A program made the translations under genes and the position numbers. Positions 1 through 7,503 of a stretch of DNA of 64,000 nucleotides are shown piece by piece. How positions within the stretch are numbered: the stretch's first letter is position 1; each line of letters begins with the position of its first letter. The stretch spans positions 1-64,000 of the forward strand of contig JAPPNO010000012.1 in the NCBI GenBank assembly GCA_028873845.1, given 5' to 3'. Source of the stretch: Gemmatimonadota bacterium. GTDB taxonomy: Bacteria; Gemmatimonadota; Gemmatimonadetes; Longimicrobiales; Gaopeijiaceae. Below the pieces are notes generated by a model. It saw only the letters and a program-made list of their open reading frames with translations, searched no databases and was not told the origin of the DNA.

Positions 1-614
1 TTAACTCATTCACAAAGGCTCCGCGGAACGGACTTTATCCACGGCCTGCTAGGGCTCCAGTTGCCAGCAACGTTCTTGCGTACCTCCTCATCATAATACT
101 CCTCCATCATTGTGTAGTGGTTCATGCGAGCGCCCGAGACCGAAGTCGATCGAAACGCTGCGGGATTCCCGTGAGTCACACGGGAAGAGACTCCTACCCG
201 ATCTGACGACCGAGTACCGGCCTACATGACGTGCGCGGGCTGGCGGGTCGGGACCGAGCAGTTCCCGCTAGGACCGAAACGGGCCTGGAATGACCCGGTG
301 TCCGTCGCGAATGGAACGAAGGAAGATACTAAAGGCCCCGAACGGTGGAAGGGGCTGGTACAAATTCGTGCGGAGCCCCCCCAAACGCCGCCGCGCCATC
401 CCGCGTCCGCACGACCGTTCCTCCACGGCTTGGCCGAACAGTTACCCTCCAAAGACGTTCGCTACCGTCGATCTACATCCCGGCCAGTAAACATGAACTG
501 ATAGGGGAACAGCAATAACCATACATGATGTAACCCACACATTATCAATATCTTATGAAAATAGAGCCCATCGAGCCATGGGGATGCCCGCCATGGCGAC
601 CGAGACTGTCTGTC
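1..614. other. Left-edge region without a confident gene
   Basis: No recognisable protein family is seen here in either strand. Open frames at 222-501 are present on both strands at once, as expected by chance in high-GC DNA. On the minus strand a 39-codon frame (start 125, stop 6-8) encodes an acidic peptide beginning MNHYTMMEEYYDEEV; it has no clear Shine-Dalgarno and is kept only as a possibility. Positions 495-570 are conspicuously AT-rich for this genome and precede yraN, so they probably hold its promoter, although no convincing -35/-10 pair could be chosen. Confidence 0.4.
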
Positions 615-986
615 ATGCAAAACGCGAAGCAGTCCCTCGGACGCAGGGGCGAGGAGCTGGCGGCCGCCTACCTCGAAGAACGCGGATGGACGGTGCTTGC
701 GCGCAACTACCGGGCCGGCCCCAAGGAGATCGACCTGGTCGTGGCGCGCGATGGTGTGGTTGCCTTCGTGGAGGTGAAGGCGCGCGCCACGCAGACGGGT
801 GGCACCCCGCTGGAGCCGATCCGGTCGCTGAAACGGCGCGCGGTCGAGACGGCGGCCCGGCGCTGGATCCTCGAGAACGGGCGGCCCGGCGGCACCTACC
901 GGTTCGATGCGGTCGCGGTGCGGATCAGGGGGCCGCGCTACGAGATCGAGCACATCCCCGACGCCTGGCGGCCCGGTGAATACTGA
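615..986 (+). CDS. yraN: YraN/UPF0102 family endonuclease-like protein
   Basis: This 123-residue protein matches the UPF0102 (YraN) family, which has a restriction-endonuclease-like fold and is often encoded near replication and rRNA-processing genes; its biological role is unsettled. Visible features are the N-terminal LGRRGEELAA segment, and the PD-(D/E)XK-type core EIDLVVARDGVVAFVEVKAR (about residues 36-55), with Asp, Glu and Lys in the expected order. The start at 615 was preferred over an upstream ATG at 555 because the family begins a few residues before the GRRGE motif and the upstream 20 residues are unlike it. It stands alone, ahead of the SRP RNA and dnaX. Confidence 0.85.
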   Translation: MQNAKQSLGRRGEELAAAYLEERGWTVLARNYRAGPKEIDLVVARDGVVAFVEVKARATQTGGTPLEPIRSLKRRAVETAARRWILENGRPGGTYRFDAVAVRIRGPRYEIEHIPDAWRPGEY

Positions 987-1160
987 GTCCGGCGGAACGG
1001 GGAGACCGGGCGCAAGCCCCCCGACATGCGAGTGGCATTGTCCGCGGATGACCTGGCTCCTTCCCGTTCTCCCGGGTCGCGATCCCGGCCAATGGGCCGC
1101 CATGAGCCACAGCCATGGGCCGCAGCGTTGACGCCCCGTCCCGTGTCCGGGTAGCTTTGC

Positions 1161-1265
1161 GGGTGCCCCAGGTCCGTGGGGCGGAAGCCCATGAACCCCG
1201 TCAGGACCTTGCCGGTAGCAGCGGTAAGTGAGGTGACCGTCGCCGCGGAGTGCCTGGGGCACCTC
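1161..1265 (+). ncRNA. ffs: Bacterial small signal recognition particle RNA (4.5S)
   Basis: The SRP RNA partners the Ffh GTPase in co-translational membrane targeting. The terminal helix is plain: GGTGCCCCAGG at 1162-1172 is complementary to CCTGGGGCACC at 1253-1263. The conserved Ffh-binding domain lies at 1191-1230, with AACCCCGTCAGG on the 5' side and GTAGCAGCGGTAAG on the 3' side, giving the diagnostic CAGG/AGCA internal loop. Length, about 105 nt, fits the short 4.5S type without an Alu domain. Position directly before dnaX is the classic bacterial arrangement. The apical loop reads TTGCC closed by ACC/GGT, not the usual GGAA tetraloop. Exact ends are estimated from the helix. The remaining 174 bases between yraN and this RNA show nothing else. 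Confidence 0.88.
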
Positions 1266-1308
1266 GCGCCCCCTGATTCGGCCTCCACGCAACCTCCGTC
1301 ACGACCTC

Positions 1309-2991
1309 TTGTCCTACCTCGCCCTGGCCCGGAAATACCGGCCCCGCCGCTTCGGCGAGGTGCAGACCCAGGAGCACGTATCGGAGACGCTGAAGCGGGC
1401 GGTCTCCGGGAACCGGGTCGGACACGCGTACCTTTTCTGTGGACCCCGCGGCGTGGGCAAGACCACGCTGGCTCGCATCCTGGCCATGGCGCTCAACTGT
1501 CCCCGCCGCTCCCCGGATGGCGAACCGTGCGGGGAGTGCGAGGACTGCGAGCGAATCTGGGCCGGGCACACCTCCCTGGACGTGGTGGAGATCGACGCGG
1601 CCTCCAACCGGGGCGTGGACGACGCGCGCGAACTCCGGGAGCGGGCCATGTATGCGCCCTCGGAGGAGGAGCGGTACAAGGTCTACATCCTCGACGAGGC
1701 GCACATGCTGACCCGGGAGGCGTGGAACGCGCTTCTGAAGATCCTGGAGGAGCCGCCGCCGAGGGTCATCTTCGTCTTCGCCACCACCGAGGCCCGCAAG
1801 ATCCAGCAGACCGCCTCACCCATCCTGTCGCGCTGCCAGCGCTTCGACTTCCGGCGCATCGGCACCGGCGACATCATGAGCAGGCTGCGCGGCGTGCTGG
1901 ACAACGAGGGCATCGCCGGCGACCGCGAGGCACTGCGCGCCATCGCCCGCAAGGCGAACGGGGGCATGCGGGACGGGCTCTCGCTCCTCGACCAGGTTCT
2001 CGCGCTCTCCGACGAGGAGGTCTCGGTGGACACGGTGGTGCGGGTGTTGGGCGTGGTCGCCGAGGAACGCTACCTGGAACTCTTCGACCTGGTCGCCGGG
2101 CACCGGCACGGCGCCCTGTTCGACTTCGTGGAGACACTGATCGACGAAGGGCACGACCTGGTCGAATTCTACCATGGCCTGGCGGAGAAGCTGCGCCTGT
2201 TGCTGCGACTGTCGCTCGACCCCGGCTTCACCCCCGGGAGCATGACCGGTGAAATGCGCGATGCCTACGCACGCCGCGCCGAGGCCTTCTCCCCCGGCGA
2301 CCTGGTGAGGATGCTGGCGATGTCCTCGAGCCTGGAGAGCGACGGCAGCCTGAGGCGCACTGGCAGACCGCGCGTGCTCATCGAGATGCTGCTGCTCCGC
2401 ATGAGCTACCTGGATCGCACCGTGGAGCTGGAGGAGATCATCCGGGCCCTCGGGGGGGCACCCGCGCCGGAACCGGCCTCGCCGCCGGAACCGCGATCTT
2501 CCCCCGACCCCGTCGCGCCGCCGAATTCGCCGGCGGTCCCGCAAGCCGGTGCTTCTCCGTCCCCTGAACCGTCGCCCACGGAGCCGTCCGGGCCCATCCC
2601 CCTTGCCGACGGCTGGAAGGCGGTGGTGGCGGACGGACGGCGGATCGCGCGGGGATTGTCGCCGATTCTGCACGCCGCGACCGTGGTCGAAGAGACGGGC
2701 GACGGGGAGCTCGTGCTCCACGTGCCCGGAGCGCTGGGCAGCGAATGGCTGGCAGGTTCGGACGTGCTTCCGAGGCTCGAGGAGGCGCTGGCCCTTCATT
2801 CGGGGCGCGAATATGCCAAGATTTCAATCGCTGCCGGGGACGGAGGCGCCGACGATGGTTCGGCGGCCGCAACGGCCCCGGCGAGGGTCAGCCAGGAAAC
2901 GGTCCGGGCAACCCGGCTCGAGGAGCTGGTCCGGAAAGCCCCTTTTCTCGAACGGGCCGTTGCCGAACTCGATCTCGAGTTCGTGGACTGA
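1309..2991 (+). CDS. dnaX: DNA polymerase III subunit gamma/tau
   Basis: DnaX is the AAA+ motor of the clamp loader, placing the sliding clamp on primed DNA and, in its tau form, tethering polymerase cores. The 560-residue product has a Walker A motif GPRGVGKT (residues 45-52), a four-cysteine zinc site (the run from CPRRSP to CEDC just after it), Walker B with ILDEAHML, and the sensor segment FATTEARKI. A proline-rich linker (around residues 385-440) leads to a C-terminal domain, so this is a tau-length protein. The chosen start is TTG, the only start that gives the conserved SYLALARKYRPR N-terminus; no strong Shine-Dalgarno is visible. No slippery A-run for gamma frameshifting was noticed. 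Confidence 0.95.
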   Translation: MSYLALARKYRPRRFGEVQTQEHVSETLKRAVSGNRVGHAYLFCGPRGVGKTTLARILAMALNCPRRSPDGEPCGECEDCERIWAGHTSLDVVEIDAASNRGVDDARELRERAMYAPSEEERYKVYILDEAHMLTREAWNALLKILEEPPPRVIFVFATTEARKIQQTASPILSRCQRFDFRRIGTGDIMSRLRGVLDNEGIAGDREALRAIARKANGGMRDGLSLLDQVLALSDEEVSVDTVVRVLGVVAEERYLELFDLVAGHRHGALFDFVETLIDEGHDLVEFYHGLAEKLRLLLRLSLDPGFTPGSMTGEMRDAYARRAEAFSPGDLVRMLAMSSSLESDGSLRRTGRPRVLIEMLLLRMSYLDRTVELEEIIRALGGAPAPEPASPPEPRSSPDPVAPPNSPAVPQAGASPSPEPSPTEPSGPIPLADGWKAVVADGRRIARGLSPILHAATVVEETGDGELVLHVPGALGSEWLAGSDVLPRLEEALALHSGREYAKISIAAGDGGADDGSAAATAPARVSQETVRATRLEELVRKAPFLERAVAELDLEFVD

Positions 2992-3066
2992 GCCGCGGAA
3001 GCGGGTTCGACACAAGCGAACGCAACAGCGAATCATGGAAGATTCAAGGAGTATCAGAAGCGGATC

Positions 3067-3384
3067 ATGACCAATATTCAACAGTTGATGAAGATGGGGC
3101 AGCAGCTCCAGAACAGGATCAAGGAGCTTCAGGACAGCCTGCAGACGGAGGAGCTGGCCGCTTCCGCGGGAGGTGGGATGGTTACGGCCCGAGTGACGGG
3201 CAAGGGGGATCTCAAGAGCATCGCGATCGACCCCGAGGTGATCGATCCGGAGGACCCCGAGATGCTCGAGGACCTCGTGGTGGCGGCGGTGGCGGAGGCG
3301 CAGAGCCGCGCCCGCGACTTCTCGGAGGAGCGGATGCGGGGGGCGGCGGGCGGGTTGCCGGTCAACCTGCCCGGACTGTTCTAG
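3067..3384 (+). CDS. ybaB: YbaB/EbfC family nucleoid-associated protein
   Basis: A 105-residue DNA-binding protein of the YbaB/EbfC family, which forms homodimers that bind and bridge DNA. The family hallmarks are an N-terminal Met/Gln-rich helix (LMKMGQQLQNRIKELQ), the central GGGMVTARVTGKGDLKSI strand pair, and IDPEVIDPEDPEMLEDLV. It sits between dnaX and recR as in most bacteria, 75 bases after dnaX and 22 before recR, consistent with co-transcription and a replication/repair connection. Length is normal for the family. Confidence 0.95.
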   Translation: MTNIQQLMKMGQQLQNRIKELQDSLQTEELAASAGGGMVTARVTGKGDLKSIAIDPEVIDPEDPEMLEDLVVAAVAEAQSRARDFSEERMRGAAGGLPVNLPGLF

Positions 3385-3406
3385 CGGTCCGGTCGCCGGC
3401 CCGCCC

Positions 3407-4015
3407 GTGTCCGCGATCGATGACCTGACCCGGGAGTTGCGCCGGCTCCCGGGGATCGGAACCAAGACGGCACAGCGGCTCGCCTATCACATGCTGAAGG
3501 GTCCGAAGGAGGACATTCATCGCCTTGCCGGCGCGCTGGCCCAGGTCGCGGAACGGATCCATCCCTGCCCGCGCTGCGGGAACTACTGCAGCGCCGAGGT
3601 GTGCTCGGTGTGCCGCGATCCGTCCCGCGACCGGAGTGTAATCTGCGTCGTGGAGGAAGCGTACGAAGTCGGGGCGATCGAGCGTACCGGACGCTACGGG
3701 GGGCTCTTCCATGTCCTTGGCGGCCGTCTCTCGCCGCTCGACGGGGTGGGGCCCGGCCAACTCGACATCGACGGCCTGCTGGAGCGGGTGAGCGACCCGG
3801 AGACAAAGCCGAAGGAGGTCATTCTGGCGACCAATGCGAGCGTGGAGGGCGAGGCCACCGCAGTCTATGTGGAGACGCTGCTGCGCCCGCACGGTCTGCG
3901 CATCACGCGCCTGGCCAGAGGGATTCCGGTAGGGAGCGACCTGGAGTACGTGGACGGGACGACGATCGCCGAGGCGCTGGCGGGCCGGCGGGAAGTTGGA
4001 GACGGTCCATCATGA
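3407..4015 (+). CDS. recR: Recombination mediator protein RecR
   Basis: RecR works with RecO (and RecF) to load RecA onto gapped single-stranded DNA. The 202-residue product shows the N-terminal helix-hairpin-helix (LRRLPGIGTKTAQRLAYH), a C4 zinc finger (CPRCGNYCSAEVCSVC, residues about 54-69), a Toprim domain starting ICVVEEAYEVGAIE, and the C-terminal ITRLARGIPVGSDLEYVD Walker B-like segment. The start is GTG. Its stop overlaps the next start in ATGA, so the downstream membrane protein gene is probably translationally coupled. Confidence 0.96.
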   Translation: MSAIDDLTRELRRLPGIGTKTAQRLAYHMLKGPKEDIHRLAGALAQVAERIHPCPRCGNYCSAEVCSVCRDPSRDRSVICVVEEAYEVGAIERTGRYGGLFHVLGGRLSPLDGVGPGQLDIDGLLERVSDPETKPKEVILATNASVEGEATAVYVETLLRPHGLRITRLARGIPVGSDLEYVDGTTIAEALAGRREVGDGPS

Positions 4016-4311
4016 GCCGCCGTGCGCGCCGCATCGGACTGTTCCTCCTCGGGGTCGGAGCGGTGGCGGCGTTGGGAGCGCTCATCCTGCGCGACCAGGT
4101 CGTGCGGCATCAGCGGGACCTGTTCAGCTCGAACCCGGTCCGCCGCCTGGCCGCGCTCCGGCACCTGAACGGCGAACCCGCCTCGGTGGATGCGGTGACC
4201 GTCCTGCGCGACTTCAGGGCCTGGGAGCCGCGCCGGCTCCTGAGAAACCAGGCGGCGGCCGTGCTCGAACGCATGGAGTCGGAGCTTCGGCACGGAGCGC
4301 GAACCGCGTGA
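4012..4311 (+). CDS. Small membrane-anchored protein of unknown function
   Basis: This 99-residue protein is not recognised as a named family. It has one N-terminal transmembrane segment (IGLFLLGVGAVAALGALIL, about residues 8-26) preceded by arginines, implying a cytoplasmic N-terminus, then a soluble helical part with a HEAT-like pattern (RLAALRHL, DAVTVLRDF, NQAAAVLERME). The ATG lies in an ATGA overlap with the recR stop, and its own stop overlaps the pgsA start in GTGA, so it is translated as a link in the recR-pgsA chain. GC-rich third positions and the double overlap support it being real. A scaffold or lipid-synthesis accessory role would be a guess. Confidence 0.7.
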   Translation: MSRRARRIGLFLLGVGAVAALGALILRDQVVRHQRDLFSSNPVRRLAALRHLNGEPASVDAVTVLRDFRAWEPRRLLRNQAAAVLERMESELRHGARTA

Positions 4312-4937
4312 ACGTGCCCAATGCCATCAGCGTGGCACGGATCGCGGCGTGTCCGGCAATCTCCTACCTCGCCCTCTCGCCCGGCGTCGCGAGCCGTTAC
4401 GCGGCCTTCGTCCTCTTCGTGGTGGCGGCGCTGTCGGACGTCTGGGACGGCCACCTCGCACGCAAGCACGGGTGGATCACGGATACCGGCAAGCTGCTGG
4501 ATCCGGTCGCGGACAAGCTCCTGCTGGCCAGCACCTTCATCCCCTTCTACTTCATTACCCGCAGACCCGGCGCCGTGGGCGAGATACCCTGGTGGGGAGC
4601 CATGCCCGTGTGGGTTCTGGTCGTGGTCTTCGGCCGGGAACTCTTCATGACCCTGTTTCGCGGCTACGCGGCCCGCCGCGGTGTGGTGATCGCGGCCGGC
4701 AAGTCGGGGAAGTACAAGGCGCTCATGCAGAATCTGTTCATCGGCGGGCTGCTCCTCTGGTATCCGATCATGAGCTCGGCGGCCGACCGCGGCTGGTCGG
4801 GCGGAATCTGGAACGCCTGGAGGCACTTCAATTCCGCGTGGGTCGGCCTGATGCTGGCCGTGGCCGTCGGTCTCACCGTCTTCTCCATGGGCGACTACCT
4901 GTGGCGCTACCGGACCCTGGTCAGGGACCATGCGTGA
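4308..4937 (+). CDS. pgsA: CDP-diacylglycerol-glycerol-3-phosphate 3-phosphatidyltransferase
   Basis: PgsA makes phosphatidylglycerol phosphate from CDP-diacylglycerol and glycerol 3-phosphate in the inner membrane. The 209-residue product carries the CDP-alcohol phosphatidyltransferase signature DG(x2)AR(x8)G(x3)D(x3)D, seen as DGHLARKHGWITDTGKLLD plus PVADK, and several hydrophobic helices. The N-terminus NVPNAISVARI is typical. GTG at 4308 was chosen because it gives this N-terminus and overlaps the previous stop by 4 bases. A related CDP-alcohol transferase with another head group cannot be fully excluded by eye. Confidence 0.88.
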   Translation: MNVPNAISVARIAACPAISYLALSPGVASRYAAFVLFVVAALSDVWDGHLARKHGWITDTGKLLDPVADKLLLASTFIPFYFITRRPGAVGEIPWWGAMPVWVLVVVFGRELFMTLFRGYAARRGVVIAAGKSGKYKALMQNLFIGGLLLWYPIMSSAADRGWSGGIWNAWRHFNSAWVGLMLAVAVGLTVFSMGDYLWRYRTLVRDHA

Positions 4938-5469
4938 CCTGGCAGCCCGTGGACATTATCCCCCCGGCATTCGAGCGGCGCGCGCGCGCGAGCTCGCGTC
5001 ACGACTGTCCACCGCGGCGGTCGCCGGCGGAATGAGAGTCGCCACCGCCGAGAGCTGCACCGGCGGGCTCCTGTCCGCCGCGCTGACCGACGTGCCGGGT
5101 GCGTCCGCATACTACGCGGGCGGCGTTGTGGCCTACGCCGACGACGTCAAGGTCCGGCACCTCGGTGTCGATCCGGACACTCTGAGCATACATGGTGCCG
5201 TCTCGGAGACGGTGGCCCTGCAGATGGCCGCCGGCGCGTGCCGCCGATTCGCGGCCGATGTGGCCATGGCGGTTACCGGAATCGCCGGACCGGGGGGAGG
5301 TACTCCCGAAAAGCCGGTGGGAACGGTCTGGATGGCGGTGGGTACCTCCGATGGGTCCGTCAGCGCGAAACGGATGCGTTTCCGGGGCGATCGCACGGCC
5401 GTGCGCGGCCGAAGCGTCGAGAAGGTCCTGTCCATGGCCCTGGAGGTTCTCACGCACGATGGCCTCTGA
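4930..5469 (+). CDS. pncC: Nicotinamide-nucleotide amidase (CinA C-terminal domain)
   Basis: PncC deamidates NMN to nicotinate mononucleotide, recycling the by-product of NAD-dependent DNA ligase. The 179-residue protein is a stand-alone CinA C-terminal domain: ATAESCTGGLLSAALTDVPG, a YAGGVVAYADDVKV strand, and VTGIAGPGGGTPEKPVGTV, the substrate-binding region. The N-terminal COG1058 half of CinA is absent. It overlaps pgsA by 8 bases. About 15 residues at the N-terminus, before ARARELASRL, are extra relative to the family, so translation might start slightly later. Confidence 0.9.
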   Translation: MRDLAARGHYPPGIRAARARELASRLSTAAVAGGMRVATAESCTGGLLSAALTDVPGASAYYAGGVVAYADDVKVRHLGVDPDTLSIHGAVSETVALQMAAGACRRFAADVAMAVTGIAGPGGGTPEKPVGTVWMAVGTSDGSVSAKRMRFRGDRTAVRGRSVEKVLSMALEVLTHDGL

Positions 5470-5617
5470 GCCGCCGGACAGCCCGGGCGAGCCGGGCACC
5501 CCGCTGTTCCCGGTGCACGGCGCAGGCATGGCCCGCGGACGGCTCCCGAAGTGGACCGGGAGCGGCGATTCCACCAAGTTGGAGCACACCCTTGACGGAG
5601 CCGCGCGAATAAGATGA
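5459..5617 (+). CDS. Putative small protein (52 residues) between pncC and grpE
   Basis: A 52-codon frame runs from an ATG inside the end of pncC to a TGA that overlaps the grpE start in ATGA, so it fills the gap exactly and would couple translation to grpE. The peptide is proline/glycine-rich at first (MASEPPDSPGEPGTPLFP) and basic at the end. Roughly four in five of its third codon positions are G or C, as in neighbouring genes. A GGAGG lies 12 bases before the ATG. No family is recognised. It could also be a non-coding leader of grpE that is open by chance. Confidence 0.4.
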   Translation: MASEPPDSPGEPGTPLFPVHGAGMARGRLPKWTGSGDSTKLEHTLDGAARIR

Positions 5618-6294
5618 ACTCCTCCGAACACGACGCCCCGGGCCAGGCAGCCGGGGCAGAGTCCGATCCACGTTACGACCGGGGCGCAACCGGCGACGAA
5701 GCCGGCGCGTCCCCCGATGACGCGGTCGGGGACACGGTGGACCCCGAAACCGATTCCAGCCCCGAGTCCGAGGCGGACGCGGGAGACAACGAGCCGTCGG
5801 ACGAATCCTCCGCCAGCGGCGAAGACGCCGCTCCCGTCGCGGAACACCTCGACGAATTGCGGGTCGAACGGGACCGGGCCAGGGACCGCCACCTGCGTCT
5901 GGCCGCGGACTTCGACAACTACCGCAAGCGGACCGAGGACAGGCTGCGCCAGCGCTGGGACCGCGCCCAGGCGGATCTGGTCTCCCGCATGCTCGAGCCG
6001 CTGGACGATCTCCTGCGGGTGACGGCGCTGGAGCCCGAGAGCGCATCGGTCGAGGCGATCGTGGAGGGGGTGGACCTGGTCGAGCGCAAGTTCTTCCGCG
6101 TGCTCGAGGAGGCCGGCGTCGAAATCGTCGACCCGGAGGGCGAGGAGTTCGATCCGAACACGATGGAAGCCATGATGCGCGTGCCGGCCGGGGTGGAAGA
6201 GGACGACGACACGGTGGAGCGGGTGTTCCAGAGGGGCTACACCTTCAAGGGCCTGCTCGTTCGTCCCGCGCGCGTCAGCGTCTACAAGGCGTAG
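5614..6294 (+). CDS. grpE: Nucleotide exchange factor GrpE
   Basis: GrpE drives ADP release from DnaK in the Hsp70 cycle. The 226-residue protein begins with an unusually acidic, low-complexity tail of about 75 residues rich in Asp, Glu, Ser and Ala, then the coiled coil (HLDELRVERDRARDRHLRLAADFDNYRKRT), the four-helix region and the beta domain ending QRGYTFKGLLVRPARVSV. It is followed by dnaJ 80 bases on, but dnaK is not in this window. No CIRCE or heat-shock promoter was identified upstream. Confidence 0.95.
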   Translation: MNSSEHDAPGQAAGAESDPRYDRGATGDEAGASPDDAVGDTVDPETDSSPESEADAGDNEPSDESSASGEDAAPVAEHLDELRVERDRARDRHLRLAADFDNYRKRTEDRLRQRWDRAQADLVSRMLEPLDDLLRVTALEPESASVEAIVEGVDLVERKFFRVLEEAGVEIVDPEGEEFDPNTMEAMMRVPAGVEEDDDTVERVFQRGYTFKGLLVRPARVSVYKA

Positions 6295-6374
6295 GGGCCG
6301 ATGGAGCAATCCGGTCCCACGCCCGGGCGGCCACGCATCCGCGCTGATTCATACACGGACTGTCCGCGGCGACC

Positions 6375-7484
6375 ATGACCAAGGCCGACAAGGACTACTA
6401 CGCGATCCTCGGGGTCGACGAGAAGGCCGACGCCGCGGCGATCAAGAAGGCCTACCGCGCGCTGGCCAAGCAGTATCACCCGGATGCGAACCCGGGGAAC
6501 CCGCGGGCGGCCGAGCGATTCAAGGAGGTCGGCGAGGCGAACGGGGTCCTCTCCGACCCGCAGAAACGCAAGAAATACGACCAGATGCGCAAGCTGGGCG
6601 CATTCGGCTTCGGTGGACCCCGGGCGGGCTCCCGGCCCGAGGCGACCGCCCAGCCGGGGTTCTCGTTCGAGGATCTGGGCGGGCTCGGTGGATTCTCGGA
6701 GATCTTCTCCTCCATCTTCGACCGCGGCCGCAAGAGCCAGCCTTCGCGTCCCTCCGGTCCCCTCAGGGGAGACCACGTCGAACTCGACGTCGAGGTCCCC
6801 TTCATGACGGCGGTGAAGGGGGGCAGGGTCCCCGTCTCCGTCTCCATCAACGAGGAGTGCGCCACCTGTCTGGGTTCGGGCGGGGCGCCGGGAACGACCT
6901 GGAAGAAGTGCGCGGAGTGCAAGGGATCGGGGAGCGTATCGTTCGGACAGGGAGGGTTCGCGGTCAATCGTCCGTGCCCCGCATGCATGGGACGGAGCGA
7001 ACAACCCGCCAAGGAGTGCGGGGCGTGCGCCGGGTCCGGCAAGGTTCACCAGAAGCGCAAGATCCAGGTCTCGGTTCCGGTCGGCGTCAAGTCCGGCGCC
7101 AAGGTCCGCCTGACGGGACAGGGCGAGCGCGGCCGGAAGGGCGGGAGCCCCGGCGACCTGATCATCACCTTCGAGGTCGAGCCGCATCGTTTCTTCGAGC
7201 GCGAAGGAGCCGACATTCACGTGACGGTGCCGGTCAACCTGGCTCAGGCGACGCTCGGTTCCCGGATCCGCGTGGGTACGATCTGGCGGAAGAAGGTGGT
7301 GTTGCGCGTCCCCGCGGGCACGCAGCCGGGCACCCGCTTCAGAATCGCCGGCCAGGGAATCAATCGCGACGGAAAGACGGGGGACCAGTACGTCGAGATC
7401 AAGGTCGAGATCCCCGAGTCCCTCACCGAGGAGCAGGAAGCCCGGATCCGGGAGTTCGCGACGGCGGCCGAAATGAAGTGGTAG
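6375..7484 (+). CDS. dnaJ: Molecular chaperone DnaJ (type I Hsp40)
   Basis: DnaJ delivers unfolded clients to DnaK and stimulates its ATPase. The 369-residue protein has an N-terminal J domain (DYYAILGVDEKAD) with the invariant HPD in QYHPDANPG, a Gly/Phe linker (FGFGGP), four CxxCxGxG-like zinc repeats between about residues 160 and 225, and the C-terminal substrate domains. The second and third zinc repeats are loose (CAECKGSG, CPACMGRS, CGACAGSG), a common variation. It closes the grpE-dnaJ pair and converges on mnmA, whose stop lies 20 bases away on the other strand. Confidence 0.94.
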   Translation: MTKADKDYYAILGVDEKADAAAIKKAYRALAKQYHPDANPGNPRAAERFKEVGEANGVLSDPQKRKKYDQMRKLGAFGFGGPRAGSRPEATAQPGFSFEDLGGLGGFSEIFSSIFDRGRKSQPSRPSGPLRGDHVELDVEVPFMTAVKGGRVPVSVSINEECATCLGSGGAPGTTWKKCAECKGSGSVSFGQGGFAVNRPCPACMGRSEQPAKECGACAGSGKVHQKRKIQVSVPVGVKSGAKVRLTGQGERGRKGGSPGDLIITFEVEPHRFFEREGADIHVTVPVNLAQATLGSRIRVGTIWRKKVVLRVPAGTQPGTRFRIAGQGINRDGKTGDQYVEIKVEIPESLTEEQEARIREFATAAEMKW

Positions 7485-7503
7485 GACGGCCCGCCGTCGT
7501 GCT

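Noticed and set aside
462-1292. Long minus-strand open frame over yraN and the SRP RNA
   Set aside because: It lies antisense to a conserved gene and an RNA, and its composition (Arg, Gly, Pro) is the usual antisense artefact in GC-rich DNA.
5575-5613. Heat-shock (sigma-32) promoter or CIRCE element before grpE
   Set aside because: CCCTTGACGG and GAATAAGATG are only about 10 bases apart and no CIRCE inverted repeat is present.
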